Shown here one piece after another: positions 7,855-16,591 of a stretch of 64,000 nucleotides of DNA. Position 1 is the first letter of the stretch, and each line of letters starts with the position of its first letter. Both the position numbers and the translations under genes were made by a program. The DNA is taken from the NCBI GenBank assembly GCA_964569265.1, contig CAZMTO010000001.1, forward strand, positions 42,446-106,445, written 5' to 3'. The notes below the pieces were generated by a model. That model saw nothing but the letters and a program-made list of their open reading frames with translations, was not told where the DNA came from and searched no databases. This stretch comes from Avidehalobacter sp964569265. Its GTDB lineage: Bacteria > Bacillota > Dehalobacteriia > UBA4068 > UBA4997.

Positions 7855-8670
7855 TTAGTCCTGCAAAATAACGATGTTGGTGCCGAACCATTTTTCGGAG
7901 ATTTCGGCAGCGGTTCCGTTATCAATAAGGGTCTGAATAGCTTCGTTGATCTTTTCGGCTACATCGGTTTCGCCCTTGCGGCAACCGATAGCATAAAAGT
8001 CATCGCCAAAGTCAAAGTTCATAACCTTCATAGTGCCGCCCATATTGGCGTTTTTGTATTCGCCCAAAACCTGGTCTACAACAATAGCCTGTACGCGGCC
8101 GCCCTGCATTGCCAAAATAGCTTCGTCATAGGTGGGCAGCTCTAATACGTTAGACTGGAAGTTTTCCCAGTTTTCAGCAGCCTGCATAGTTTCCAAAGCA
8201 GCACTGTCGGCCTGAGTACCTAAGGTTACGTTTACCAAATCTTCAGCAGAATTGATCTCCAGATTTTCGTCCAGGGTCATAATAACAATTTTGTTGTTAA
8301 GGTACTTTTTGGTCAGCGAGTAAGCTTCCTGACGTTCGGGGGTAGCCGACATGCCGTTCCAGATGCAGTCAATGTTTTTGCTGGTAAGCTCCATATCCTT
8401 GGCATCCCAGTCAATAGGACTGAATTCTACATCTACACCCAAAACCTCACCTGCGGCAGTTGCCAAATCAATGTCAAAGCCTACCAATTCATTGTTGGTA
8501 TCGCGGAAGCCCATCGGTGCGAAGGTATCATCCAAGCCGATTACCAATGTACCCTTGTCGGCGATGTAATCCCAACCGGTAGAAGCATCATTGCCGGCAG
8601 AACCGCCGCAACCGGCCAGCATGGTAATTGTCATCAACATACAACCTAAAAGTGCTAAAAATTTCTTCAT
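7855..8670 (-). CDS. Polar amino-acid ABC transporter, substrate-binding lipoprotein
   Basis: This is an extracellular receptor anchored as a lipoprotein: the signal peptide MKKFLALLGCMLMTITMLAGC ends in the lipobox LAGC with the lipidated Cys at 21. The SBP-3 fold follows: GTLVIGLDDTFAPMGFRD, then LVGFDIDLATAAGEVLG, and PTYDEAILAMQGGRVQAIVVD. Length (271) is typical. It is first in the operon and has its own strong promoter (8747-8775), with AGGAGAGG ahead of the start. Confidence 0.93.
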   Translation of the reverse strand: MKKFLALLGCMLMTITMLAGCGGSAGNDASTGWDYIADKGTLVIGLDDTFAPMGFRDTNNELVGFDIDLATAAGEVLGVDVEFSPIDWDAKDMELTSKNIDCIWNGMSATPERQEAYSLTKKYLNNKIVIMTLDENLEINSAEDLVNVTLGTQADSAALETMQAAENWENFQSNVLELPTYDEAILAMQGGRVQAIVVDQVLGEYKNANMGGTMKVMNFDFGDDFYAIGCRKGETDVAEKINEAIQTLIDNGTAAEISEKWFGTNIVILQD

Positions 8671-8746
8671 CTTAAACCTCTCCTTTTTTTGTAAAAAATT
8701 TAAATATTTAAGCGGCTTGTGTTTACCGCTTTACTACGCTAAAGTG

Positions 8747-8775
8747 ATAATAACATAAACAACAGTTAATGTCAA
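8747..8775 (-). promoter_or_regulatory. Predicted sigma-A promoter of the amino-acid ABC operon
   Basis: On the minus strand, TTGACA (8770-8775) and TATTAT (8747-8752) are 17 bp apart, about 75 bp upstream of the binding-protein start. Confidence 0.8.
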
Positions 8776-8807
8776 TAGTTTTTTATAAAAAATTTTAAAA
8801 ATAATGA

Positions 8808-8836
8808 TTGCAAAGACAAATTTGTTGTGGTATAAT
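8808..8836 (+). promoter_or_regulatory. Predicted sigma-A promoter of tRNA-Pro
   Basis: TTGCAA (8808-8813) and a perfect TATAAT (8831-8836) have a 17-bp spacer, 28 bp ahead of the tRNA. Confidence 0.82.
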
Positions 8837-8864
8837 TAAAAAGCTTGATACACAAGTTAATCTT

Positions 8865-8941
8865 CGAGGTGTGGCTCAGTTTGGTAGAGCGCTGCGTTCG
8901 GGACGCAGAGGCCGCAGGTTCGAATCCTGTCACCTCGACCA
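8865..8941 (+). tRNA. tRNA-Pro (anticodon CGG)
   Basis: The acceptor stem CGAGGTG (8865-8871) pairs with CACCTCG (8931-8937), then discriminator A and an encoded CCA (8939-8941). The D-arm is GCTCAGTTTGGTAGAGC. The anticodon stem CTGCG/CGCAG encloses loop TTCGGGA, anticodon CGG, reading CCG proline codons. The T-arm has GGTTCGAATCC. It has its own promoter and terminator and is the only gene on this strand between recF and the AT-rich islet. Confidence 0.96.
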
Positions 8942-8951
8942 CATAAAACAG

Positions 8952-8981
8952 GCTCACTCCGTCAGGGGTGGGCTTATTTTA
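8952..8981 (+). terminator. Terminator of tRNA-Pro
   Basis: A 9-bp stem (8952-8960 with 8965-8973, two G-U pairs) with loop GTCA is followed by TTATTTTATAT. It overlaps the last codon of the convergent XRE gene. Confidence 0.7.
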
Positions 8982-9197
8982 TATTTCTTCGCCGGTGTCG
9001 TTCATTAAAAAACCGGCTTTATATGTGCAGTTTAATGCTTTGGCAATTTGCCTAAGGTCTTTTTCTGTAAAATTGTCACGGCTCATTTTGTTAGATAAAT
9101 TTTGTCGTGATTGACCTATTTTTTCTGCTAATTCACCAAGTGTCATATTGCGGCGTTTTAACATAATGCGAATTTTTTCTCCCATCGTTAAAAACAT
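8979..9197 (-). CDS. XRE-family helix-turn-helix regulator
   Basis: This small DNA-binding protein has an HTH_3/Cro core: MGEKIRIMLKRRNMTLGELA then EKIGQSRQNLSNKM as the recognition helix region. I chose the ATG at 9197, preceded by AAAGGAGA, giving 72 residues; an upstream in-frame start at 9242 lacks a ribosome-binding site. It is divergent from the small gene at 9343 with back-to-back promoters, so it may repress both. The pair is clearly more AT-rich than its neighbours, suggesting acquired DNA. Confidence 0.85.
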   Translation of the reverse strand: MFLTMGEKIRIMLKRRNMTLGELAEKIGQSRQNLSNKMSRDNFTEKDLRQIAKALNCTYKAGFLMNDTGEEI

Positions 9198-9233
9198 TGC
9201 AGATGTCTCCTTTAGTCTAGTTAATATATTTAC

Positions 9234-9262
9234 ATTATACATTTTTTAATGGAATTTAACAA
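9234..9262 (-). promoter_or_regulatory. Predicted promoter of the XRE gene
   Basis: On the minus strand, TTGTTA (9257-9262) and TATAAT (9234-9239) are 17 bp apart, about 40 bp upstream of the start codon. Confidence 0.7.
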
Positions 9263-9281
9263 TAAATAATTATAATAGGTA

Positions 9282-9310
9282 TTGACAAATGAAACTTTAA
9301 AGTGTATAAT
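9282..9310 (+). promoter_or_regulatory. Predicted promoter of the small gene at 9343
   Basis: Consensus TTGACA (9282-9287) and TATAAT (9305-9310) with a 17-bp spacer, 33 bp before the start codon and divergent from the XRE promoter. Confidence 0.82.
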
Positions 9311-9342
9311 CTAAATAAAAATTGTTTAGGTGGCGGTACTTT

Positions 9343-9600
9343 ATGGTTGAAAAATTTTCAATGTATAAGTTATCACAGTTAATTGAAGATATAAGCTGGT
9401 GTAAGTACGAAATAATTCAAATAAGGGCGCTAAATTTAGCTGTTGCACAATCTTGTGAAATAAATAGTGTTGCATCAGAAGAATATGCCCCGGCGCTATA
9501 TGCCATATATGATAAAATTGGTGATTTGTTAGAAAAGGTTACAGAAATTGGAGATAAAACTACAGATTATTTGTATATCAGTAATGATTTTTATTCATAA
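9343..9600 (+). CDS. Small hypothetical protein divergent from the XRE regulator
   Basis: I do not recognise this 85-residue protein. It begins MVEKFSMYKLSQLIEDISWC, is soluble-looking, mostly helical and mildly acidic, with two cysteines and no signal peptide. The ATG at 9343 follows AGGTGG by about 9 nt; an in-frame extension upstream overlaps that site. It has a consensus promoter of its own and a terminator, so it is probably expressed. Pairing with a divergent XRE gene resembles small regulator-target modules on mobile DNA. A toxin-antitoxin role is possible but unsupported. Confidence 0.65.
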   Translation: MVEKFSMYKLSQLIEDISWCKYEIIQIRALNLAVAQSCEINSVASEEYAPALYAIYDKIGDLLEKVTEIGDKTTDYLYISNDFYS

Positions 9601-9609
9601 TTTACAAAC

Positions 9610-9640
9610 AAAGGCGATAGCTGCAAAAGCTACCGCCTTT
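9610..9640. terminator. Bidirectional terminator (small gene / phosphoketolase)
   Basis: AAAGGCGATAGCT (9610-9622) pairs with AGCTACCGCCTTT (9628-9640) with one mismatch and a 5-nt loop. It is flanked by A- and T-rich sequence and lies between convergent genes. Confidence 0.78.
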
Positions 9641-9653
9641 AAATTTGTTGGGT

Positions 9654-12032
9654 TTACAGGCCGCGCATACTGTTTTCCCAAGTCCAGTCTAAAATCTCCG
9701 GCAGATCCTGGCCGTTTTGGTAGATGTACTGCTTGTGTTCTACCAGCTTATCCTTCATATTTTGCACAAGGTAGGCACCGCGGTTGCCAAGCTTGGGCAG
9801 CAGGTTAACAGCATCCTGCACCAGATGAAAACGATCCAGCGAATTTTGTACGCGCATATCAAAGGGGGTGGTTATGGTACCTTCTTCAATGTAGCCTTTT
9901 ACCGTAAGGTTGCGGTTGTGCCGGCGGTACGTAAGCTCGCGTATAAGGCTGGGGTAGCCGTGGTAAGCAAACAAAATAGGCTTATCTTTGGTAAACAGCA
10001 GGTCATAGTCGGTGTCGCTAAGGCCGTGCGGGTGTTCAAAGTTGGGCTGCAATTTAAACAAATCTACCACATTTACCACACGTATTTTAATTTCCGGCAG
10101 GTTTTGCCGCAAAATAGATACCGCTGCCAAAACCTCTAAGGTGGGGGTATCGCCGCAGCAGGCCATAACAATGTCGGGTTCTTCGCCGTTATCGTTGCCG
10201 GCCCATTGCCAAATACCAATGCCCTGTGCGCAGTGCTTAACGGCTTCGTCCATAGTAAGCCACTGCGGGCGTGGGTGCTTGCTGGCCACCAAAACATTAA
10301 CATAGTTGCGGGTGCGTATGCAGTGATCAAAGCAGCTTAGCAGGCAGTTGGCATCCGGCGGCAGATAAACCCGTACAATATCCGCTTTTTTGTTGGCAAC
10401 GTGATCGATAAAGCCGGGATCCTGATGTGTAAAGCCGTTATGATCCTGCTGCCATACGTGAGAAGAAAGTACAAAGTTAAGCGAGGCGATTTTTTGGCGC
10501 CAGGGCAGATTTTTGCAGACCTTTAACCACTTGGCGTGCTGGCTGAACATTGAATCTACTATGCGGATAAAGGCTTCGTAGCTGTTAAAAAAGCCATGGC
10601 GGCCGGTAAGCAGGTAGCCTTCTAACATACCCTGACAAATATGCTCCGACAGCATCGAGTCGATAACACGGCCATCGTTAGCCAAAAATTCGTCACTGTC
10701 GTTAATATCTGCACCAAATTGGCGGTTGGTGGCTTCAAAAACTGCACCAAGCCGGTTGCTCATGGTTTCGTCCGGCCCAAATATGCGGAAGTTGCGCTCC
10801 TCGGCGTTATCCCGCACAATGTCACGGACAAAATTACCCAAAACCAGCATATCCTGGGCCATAACGCTGCCGTGTTCGGTAAATTTTACGGCATAATCGC
10901 GGTAATCCGGCAAACGCAGGTCTTTTAGCAGCAAGCCGCCGTTAGCCACCGGGTTGGCGCCCATACGTTGTTTGCCGTCGGGGGCAAGCTCGGTTAAATA
11001 GGGCAATGGCCGCCCCTGCTCATCAAACAGCTCCTCCGGGTGATAACTCTTTAGCCAGGCTTCTAACACCGGCAGATTTTGCGGGTTTTGTTTGTTTACC
11101 AAAACCGGCACCTGATGCGAACGGAAGCTGCCTTCTATCTGTTTGCCGTCTACCTGTTTGGGCCCCGTCCAGCCTTTGGGGGTGCGCAAAACTATCATCG
11201 GCCAAACCGGGCGGCTGTTGTCTTGGGCGTTAAACTGCTGCTTTATGCCGTTAATGTCATCAAGCGCTGCATTAAGCGCGGCAGCCATTTGCTGGTGCAT
11301 ATCTTCCGGGTCATAACCTTCGACAAAATACGGCAGCCAACCGCAGCCCATAAAAAACGATGTTAATTCTTCTTTGGAAATGCGGGCAAATATGGTGGGG
11401 TTGGCAATTTTAAAGCCGTTCAGGTGCAAAATAGGCAGCACTGTGCCGTCGGTTGCCGGGTTAAGCAGCTTGTTGGCCTGCCAGGCGGTGGCAAGGGCAC
11501 CGGTTTCGGCCTCACCGTCGCCAACCACGCAGGCGGCTATCAGGGTGGGGTTATCTAACACGGCACCAAAGGCGTGCGCCAGAGAATACCCCAGTTCGCC
11601 GCCCTCGTTGATAGAGCCGGGAGTTTCGGGCGCTACGTGGCTGGATATACCGCCGGGAAAGCTGAAGCGCTTAAACATTTTTTGCATACCGGCTTCATCA
11701 CGGGTAATATCGGGGTAAATTTCGGTATACGAGCCATCTAACCAGTCGTTGGCAACCATAGCCTGCCCGCCGTGCCCCGGGCCGCTTATATATATCATAT
11801 TAAGATTATTTTGCTTTATAAGCCGGTTAAGGTGGGCATAAATAAAGTTTTGGCCGGGCGCAGTTCCCCAGTGGCCAACCACATTGGGCTTTATGTGTTC
11901 CATTTTAAGCGGCTGCTTAAGCAGTGGGTTAGCACGCAAATAAAGCTGCCCTACAGATAAATAATTGCAGGCGCGCCAATAGGCGTCTATTACTTTTAGC
12001 TGATGTTGGTCAAGCGGTTTGTTGTCAGTCAT
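9654..12032 (-). CDS. xfp: Phosphoketolase (xylulose-5-P/fructose-6-P)
   Basis: This thiamine-diphosphate enzyme splits xylulose 5-phosphate (and often fructose 6-phosphate) with phosphate into acetyl phosphate plus glyceraldehyde 3-phosphate (or erythrose 4-phosphate). The 792 residues are full length. Family signatures are visible: YISGPGHGGQAMVANDWLDG near 80-100, the TPP motif GDGEAETGAL near 170, RIFGPDETMSNRLGAV near 420, and the C-terminal domain. AAAGGAGGT precedes the ATG. It is monocistronic between two terminators. It gives a bypass producing acetyl phosphate and hence ATP through acetate kinase (not in this window). Confidence 0.96.
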   Translation of the reverse strand: MTDNKPLDQHQLKVIDAYWRACNYLSVGQLYLRANPLLKQPLKMEHIKPNVVGHWGTAPGQNFIYAHLNRLIKQNNLNMIYISGPGHGGQAMVANDWLDGSYTEIYPDITRDEAGMQKMFKRFSFPGGISSHVAPETPGSINEGGELGYSLAHAFGAVLDNPTLIAACVVGDGEAETGALATAWQANKLLNPATDGTVLPILHLNGFKIANPTIFARISKEELTSFFMGCGWLPYFVEGYDPEDMHQQMAAALNAALDDINGIKQQFNAQDNSRPVWPMIVLRTPKGWTGPKQVDGKQIEGSFRSHQVPVLVNKQNPQNLPVLEAWLKSYHPEELFDEQGRPLPYLTELAPDGKQRMGANPVANGGLLLKDLRLPDYRDYAVKFTEHGSVMAQDMLVLGNFVRDIVRDNAEERNFRIFGPDETMSNRLGAVFEATNRQFGADINDSDEFLANDGRVIDSMLSEHICQGMLEGYLLTGRHGFFNSYEAFIRIVDSMFSQHAKWLKVCKNLPWRQKIASLNFVLSSHVWQQDHNGFTHQDPGFIDHVANKKADIVRVYLPPDANCLLSCFDHCIRTRNYVNVLVASKHPRPQWLTMDEAVKHCAQGIGIWQWAGNDNGEEPDIVMACCGDTPTLEVLAAVSILRQNLPEIKIRVVNVVDLFKLQPNFEHPHGLSDTDYDLLFTKDKPILFAYHGYPSLIRELTYRRHNRNLTVKGYIEEGTITTPFDMRVQNSLDRFHLVQDAVNLLPKLGNRGAYLVQNMKDKLVEHKQYIYQNGQDLPEILDWTWENSMRGL

Positions 12033-12147
12033 AATAAAAACCTCCTTTGGCTGATATTTTTACGGTGTTTTGTTGGCAATAAAATACATCACAATTTTTA
12101 AATAAAAATAAATTCATATTTTTGAGCGAAACAGGGCGGTATAATAA

Positions 12148-12177
12148 AACAGTATGGCTTAAAAAAACCATACTGTT
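12148..12177 (-). terminator. Terminator after the amidase gene
   Basis: A perfect 10-bp stem AACAGTATGG/CCATACTGTT (12148-12157, 12168-12177) is followed on the minus strand by TTTTATTATA. It lies about 10 bp after the amidase stop. Confidence 0.85.
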
Positions 12178-12188
12178 TATAATATGCA

Positions 12189-13505
12189 CTATTTGGCGGC
12201 AAAATAATCGTTTATACCGGCAGCAATGGCAGCAGCCAGGGTATCCTGATAAGCTTCGTCGGTTATTTTGGCGCACTCATCCGCATTGGTCATAAAACCG
12301 ATTTCTACCAGGGCGGCCGGGGCAGGGTTATGCGTAAGTACAACCAGCTTAGACGTTTTAACGCCGCGGTCTTTGGCGGCAGTGGCGGCAATAAGCTGCT
12401 TTTGCAGACAACCGGCCAGCTCGGCATCGTCGGTATCATCGGGGGCGGCATAGGTTTCTATACCGTTGGCGGTGGGTATGTTTTCGGCCGCATTGCAGTG
12501 TATGCTTACAAATACAGGCGCATCATATTCTTCGGTAAGGGCGGCACGGTCGGTAAGGGCAATATATGTATCATCTGTGCGCGACATTATAACCTCAAAG
12601 TCATCGTCCAGCAAAAGGGCTTCTACCTTTAAGGCTACGGCCAGGGTGATTTCTTTTTCTTCATAGCCGCTGCCGTTGGTGCCGGGGTCGTCACCGCCGT
12701 GGCCGGCATCTATTATCACCCGTCGATACATATTACCGTCGGCATCAAGGCCGGGCGGTGCAGCGGTTTCGGTATCATCATCGGGTATAACCGGCGGTAT
12801 AATATCCACATTACGCAGCGCGGCATCGTAGTTTACTGTGGCGGCAAGGTTTTCTGAAACAAAGCGAATCGGTACCATAGTGCGGGCTGCGCCGTTGTAG
12901 TTGGCCAAAGCTACACTTACATTGTCCGGAACATTAACCGTTTGCCCGTTTACCAGCGCTGTGCTTTGCCCAATGGTAAGTATAATGGTCTGGTCATTAA
13001 GGGTTATGGTAACGGTGTTGTCTTCTTTATGCCAGTCTACGGCAGCATTAAGGCTTTCACTTATAATGCGCACCGGTACCAAAGTGCGGCCCGATACAGC
13101 CGCTGCCGGCACATCACTGACAAGGTACTGCCCGTTTAAAGACAAGCTTACCGGGGTTACGGTCTGGTTTTGCATTTTGCCGGTGGCTGCATCATAAAAC
13201 TGCATAGCAAGGCTTTGGGGCAGCTCCGGCTGGGGCAGGGGCTCCGTATTATTAACGGTGCTGTCATCGCTGTCGGCCGGTTGCTCCGGTGTTTCGGCTT
13301 CTGCCGGGTCGGTTTGGTCAGTGCCGTTTACATCTTCATCGGCTGCACTGTCGGTGTTGGTGCTGCCAAAATCGGTTTCTTCATCTTCTACCGGCGTAAC
13401 GGTTGCAAGCTCTCTTGTCGGGGTGCTGTCGGCAAAAACTGCGGTCGGCAAACAAACCAGCAGCAGGCACAGCAGCAGCGGCAAAATAAAACGCTTTTTT
13501 AACAC
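12189..13505 (-). CDS. Secreted N-acetylmuramoyl-L-alanine amidase with copper-amine-oxidase-like stalk domain
   Basis: This exported peptidoglycan hydrolase cleaves the amide between MurNAc and L-Ala. Of 438 residues, a signal peptide covers about 1-25, then a D/E/T-rich low-complexity linker (about 28-92), a copper-amine-oxidase N-type stalk domain with two beta repeats each carrying a TLVPVRIISE- or TMVPIRFVSE-like motif (about 105-240), and a zinc Amidase_3 domain (about 255-437). Zinc and catalytic residues are seen in IDAGHGGDDPG, SIHCNA and LVEIGFM. The start is GTG after GGAGG. The acidic linker probably spans the wall. Confidence 0.93.
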   Translation of the reverse strand: MLKKRFILPLLLCLLLVCLPTAVFADSTPTRELATVTPVEDEETDFGSTNTDSAADEDVNGTDQTDPAEAETPEQPADSDDSTVNNTEPLPQPELPQSLAMQFYDAATGKMQNQTVTPVSLSLNGQYLVSDVPAAAVSGRTLVPVRIISESLNAAVDWHKEDNTVTITLNDQTIILTIGQSTALVNGQTVNVPDNVSVALANYNGAARTMVPIRFVSENLAATVNYDAALRNVDIIPPVIPDDDTETAAPPGLDADGNMYRRVIIDAGHGGDDPGTNGSGYEEKEITLAVALKVEALLLDDDFEVIMSRTDDTYIALTDRAALTEEYDAPVFVSIHCNAAENIPTANGIETYAAPDDTDDAELAGCLQKQLIAATAAKDRGVKTSKLVVLTHNPAPAALVEIGFMTNADECAKITDEAYQDTLAAAIAAGINDYFAAK

Positions 13506-13551
13506 AATAATACCTCCACAAAAAAACTATAGCTATATCACAAACAAATTA

Positions 13552-14724
13552 TCAGTGGTGGAACAAACGCACACCGGTAAAGGCCATGGCAATGTTATAT
13601 TTATCGCAGGTTTCTATAACATTATCATCACGCACCGAACCGCCGGCCTGAGCAATATAAGCTACGCCGCTTTTGTGGGCGCGCTCAATGTTGTCACCAA
13701 AGGGGAAGAACGCATCGGAGCCTAAGGCCACACCGGTCATTTGGCTTAACCATTCGCGCTTTTCTGCCGGGGTAAGGGGCTGGGGCTGTTCGGTAAAAAA
13801 CTGCTGCCAGGCGCCGTCTTTAATAACATCTTCGTATTCGTCGGATATATAAACGTCGATGGTGTTGTCACGGTCGGGGCGGCGAATATCTTCTTTAAAG
13901 GGCAGCGCCAAAACCCTGGGGTGCTGGCGCATAAACCAGACATCGGCCTTGTTGCCGGCCAAACGGGTACAGTGTATGCGCGACTGCTGCCCGGCACCGA
14001 TACCGATAGCCTGCCCGCCAAAGGCATAGCATACCGAATTGGACTGGGTGTATTTTAAGGTTATAAGCGCAATAATCAAATCGCGGGCGGCTTCAGCCGG
14101 TATATCCTTGTTTTGGGTGGGACGGTTTTGCAGCAGGGTTTCGTCAATTTTTACGTTGTTGCGCTGCTGTTCAAAGGTTACGCCAAAAACCTCTTTGGTT
14201 TCCAAATCAGCCGGTACATAATCGGTGTCCATTTGCAGCACCAGATAGCTGCCCTTGCGCTTTTGCTTTAAAATTTCCAGCGCTTTGGGGGTGTAAGAAG
14301 GTGCAATAATGCCGTCGGAAACTTCTCGCAGCAAAAAGCCGGCGGTCTGTTCGTCACATTCATCCGACAAAGCAACAAAATCACCGTAAGACGACATTCT
14401 GTCGGCACCGCGGGCACGGATATAAGCGGTAGCAACAGGAGAAAGCTCTATGCCTTCGACAAAATATATCTGCTGCAAAACCGGCGTAAGCGGCACGGCT
14501 ACTGCTGCGCCTGCCGGGCTTACGTGTTTAAACGAGGCTGCTGCTGGCAAACCGGTGGCGGCTTTAAGCTCCTGTACAAGCTGCCAACTGTTTAAAGCGT
14601 CTAAAAGGTTAATGTAGCCGGGGCGGCCATTTAAAACGGTAAAAGGCAATTCTCCCTGCTTACTGAAAACACGGGCGGGCTGCTGGTTGGGGTTGCAGCC
14701 GTATTTTAAAGCTAATTCCTGCAT
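13552..14724 (-). CDS. AICAR transformylase (PurH transformylase domain without IMP cyclohydrolase)
   Basis: It probably formylates AICAR with 10-formyltetrahydrofolate in purine synthesis. The 390 residues match the AICARFT half of PurH: MQELALKYGCNPNQQPARVF at the start, ASFKHVSPAGAAVAV near 62-76, the RIHCTRLAGNK region and SDAFFPFGDNIERAHKSGV near the end. The IMP cyclohydrolase domain (about 200 residues) of bifunctional PurH is absent, as in stand-alone enzymes of some Clostridia and Negativicutes. No other pur gene is nearby, so the cyclohydrolase must be elsewhere. Confidence 0.92.
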   Translation of the reverse strand: MQELALKYGCNPNQQPARVFSKQGELPFTVLNGRPGYINLLDALNSWQLVQELKAATGLPAAASFKHVSPAGAAVAVPLTPVLQQIYFVEGIELSPVATAYIRARGADRMSSYGDFVALSDECDEQTAGFLLREVSDGIIAPSYTPKALEILKQKRKGSYLVLQMDTDYVPADLETKEVFGVTFEQQRNNVKIDETLLQNRPTQNKDIPAEAARDLIIALITLKYTQSNSVCYAFGGQAIGIGAGQQSRIHCTRLAGNKADVWFMRQHPRVLALPFKEDIRRPDRDNTIDVYISDEYEDVIKDGAWQQFFTEQPQPLTPAEKREWLSQMTGVALGSDAFFPFGDNIERAHKSGVAYIAQAGGSVRDDNVIETCDKYNIAMAFTGVRLFHH

Positions 14725-14795
14725 AATTCATCCTCCTGAATGTTAATGTGGTTTATGTTAAATGGCAAAAATAAAAAATCAAGCAAAAATTTATA

Positions 14796-15335
14796 TTACG
14801 GCAAATACTGAACCTGCTTTTGCATATAAAGCTTGCCGGCAACGGCCATGGTGGCGGTTTTTACCAAATATGCCTTGGGGTGGGTAGATTCTAACTGGCC
14901 GGCATCGGGCGGCAAATTTTCGGAAAACACCGACTTAAGGGCAAGCTCCAGCGCATCGCAAAAATAATTGTACGCCTGTTCTATGGGGCAGGCATCTATT
15001 TGCAGGCGAATAAGCTTGCAAATATCGGCAATGGGCAATATCTGCTTTAGTACGCAAACCACCAGCAGATAAGCCAGATGATTGCGGTTATAGCGCTTTT
15101 TTTGCGGCGGGCTGACAATGCCCTGCTTTACATAGTTGTTTATCATGGTAGAGGTTATAAGCTTTTCCTTACCGGGGGGTGCAAATGGGGCAAGGGCTTG
15201 TTCCAGCACCTTTAACACCTGGTCCATATAAAGCTCTACCTGAGGAAAATCGGCATAGCGCGGGCACCTGAACTGCAAAATTTCGGCCGTACAGGTGCTA
15301 AAATCATCTTGTGGGGTTAAAACATTTTCGTTCAT
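14796..15335 (-). CDS. DUF1836 domain protein
   Basis: A 179-residue cytoplasmic protein of the DUF1836 family, whose molecular role is not established. The family core is visible: VELYMDQVLKVLEQALAPF, then STMINNYVKQGIVSPPQKKR and YNRNHLAYLLVVCVLKQILP, resembling a winged-helix or MerR-like DNA-binding arrangement. It ends near residue 178 without extra domains. It is a single leftward gene between the AICAR transformylase and cbiZ, with about 190 bp of gene-free DNA upstream. A transcription-factor role is plausible but inferred. Confidence 0.85.
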   Translation of the reverse strand: MNENVLTPQDDFSTCTAEILQFRCPRYADFPQVELYMDQVLKVLEQALAPFAPPGKEKLITSTMINNYVKQGIVSPPQKKRYNRNHLAYLLVVCVLKQILPIADICKLIRLQIDACPIEQAYNYFCDALELALKSVFSENLPPDAGQLESTHPKAYLVKTATMAVAGKLYMQKQVQYLP

Positions 15336-15500
15336 AAAATCACCTCGGTATAGCCGGCATTATGCTGCCGACACAGCCCGGCACGCAGGGCGGGCAAGCT
15401 AAATTAAGCCTGTTTATACTGATAATAATAGCAGGACAAACGGCAGAAGTCAATTATTTTGCGCAGCCTGGCCAAACAAAATTGCAACAGGTGGTTTTTA
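15336..15500. other. Gene-free spacer between DUF1836 and cbiZ
   Basis: This stretch contains no convincing ORF or RNA fold. It should carry the promoter of the DUF1836 gene, but I see no clear hexamers. Its right end is the cbiZ terminator. Confidence 0.4.
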
Positions 15501-15529
15501 AAACAAAATTAGCCGGCTTAGCCGGCTAA
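15501..15529 (-). terminator. Terminator overlapping the cbiZ stop codon
   Basis: TTAGCCGGC (15509-15517) pairs perfectly with GCCGGCTAA (15521-15529), loop TTA, followed on the minus strand by TTTTGTTTT. The right arm includes the cbiZ TAG stop. Confidence 0.85.
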
Positions 15530-16569
15530 CAGTTGGTATCGGTTATTTCATCAAGGCGTTTTTTAAACATTTGCTGCCAAAAATTTATAATATCATCGGC
15601 AGTTTTGGGGGTATAACAGTCGGCTCCCGGCTCTTTAAACAGGTCGGCGGCTGCTGTGGCAGCTTCTTCGGCAGACAGCATACCCCAGTTTATCTGGTCT
15701 ACAAGGTGTGCCAGCAGCGATGTTTTGGTCACCAGACTGTCATCTTGCGCCAAACGGTTAACAACATCTGCCGGGTAGGCGGCAAAATCGTCTGCCTTAA
15801 CGCCAAAACGGCACATTCGGTGCAGCGCATTATGCTGAAATTCAGCGTCAAGGTCGGTCTGCAAAAACAGCGCCTGTTTAAGCGCGGGCATAACCACCCG
15901 GCCAATAGCTTCGCCCAGCTTATAGTGTTTGCCGGCGTTGGTAAGCAGGGTGGGGCTGTCTTCGGCGGCCACAATTACTGTGCCGTCGGTACCGCTGCCG
16001 GTGGCAATGCCGTTAGAATACACACTGGGGCAAATAAGCTCTTGCATAACGGCACATTTGGCTTCGGCGCAGGTGGTAAGTGCCTGCAACATAGCTTCGT
16101 CGGTAAGGCGGGCGTTTATAAACAGCATAATATTGATGGTGCCGGGCGGCGGGGCAGCAACGGTAAGCCCGTTTTGCTCGTGCCATTCGGCGGTATCACC
16201 TACGCGGCCGCCGTTTTTATCTATCCCGGCAGTTACCAGCGCCGTTACCGTAAAATTATCGTAGCTAAGCTCGCGGATAACGGCATTTTGCATATCGGCA
16301 GCGGTGGTAAGCCCTGCCGCAAACTGCGGGTTTAAGCCAATGCGGCGTATAAGCTCGGCCATATGTTCGGCCATGGTGGGGCCATACATACGGCAAAAAT
16401 TATCCTCTGCGGATTTAGCATCGTTGTTAAACACCCAGCGCAGGTGGCGGGTTAGGCCGCCGTTGGGCGGCGATGTACAAAGCACCAGCCTTGGCCCGCA
16501 AAAGGTGGTTATAAGTGACCGGTTTTTGTGTTCTATAATGTCACCGCCGGGCAAACGATAAAAAACCAT
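15526..16569 (-). CDS. cbiZ: Adenosylcobinamide amidohydrolase CbiZ
   Basis: CbiZ hydrolyses (adenosyl)cobinamide or related corrinoids to cobyric acid, for salvage of foreign or damaged cobamides. Family stretches are visible: FCGPRLVLCTSPPNGGLTRH near the start, a central NFTVTALVTAGIDKNGGRVGD, and GTINIMLFINARLTDEAM followed by SNGIATGSGTDGTVI. I chose the ATG at 16569, preceded by CAGGAGC; an upstream in-frame start (16644) would run into the EamA gene. Length is 347, with a C-terminal extension of about 130 residues beyond the CbiZ core that I do not recognise. It is probably cotranscribed with the DMT transporter. Confidence 0.87.
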   Translation of the reverse strand: MVFYRLPGGDIIEHKNRSLITTFCGPRLVLCTSPPNGGLTRHLRWVFNNDAKSAEDNFCRMYGPTMAEHMAELIRRIGLNPQFAAGLTTAADMQNAVIRELSYDNFTVTALVTAGIDKNGGRVGDTAEWHEQNGLTVAAPPPGTINIMLFINARLTDEAMLQALTTCAEAKCAVMQELICPSVYSNGIATGSGTDGTVIVAAEDSPTLLTNAGKHYKLGEAIGRVVMPALKQALFLQTDLDAEFQHNALHRMCRFGVKADDFAAYPADVVNRLAQDDSLVTKTSLLAHLVDQINWGMLSAEEAATAAADLFKEPGADCYTPKTADDIINFWQQMFKKRLDEITDTNC

Positions 16570-16591
16570 AGTAATGCTCCTGTAAAGGCTT

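Noticed and set aside
8931..9640. Attachment-site duplication of the tRNA-Pro 3' end next to the XRE islet
   Set aside because: I searched by eye to 9640 and saw no second copy of the tRNA 3' end (TTCGAATCCTGTCACCTCG); no integrase gene is present either.
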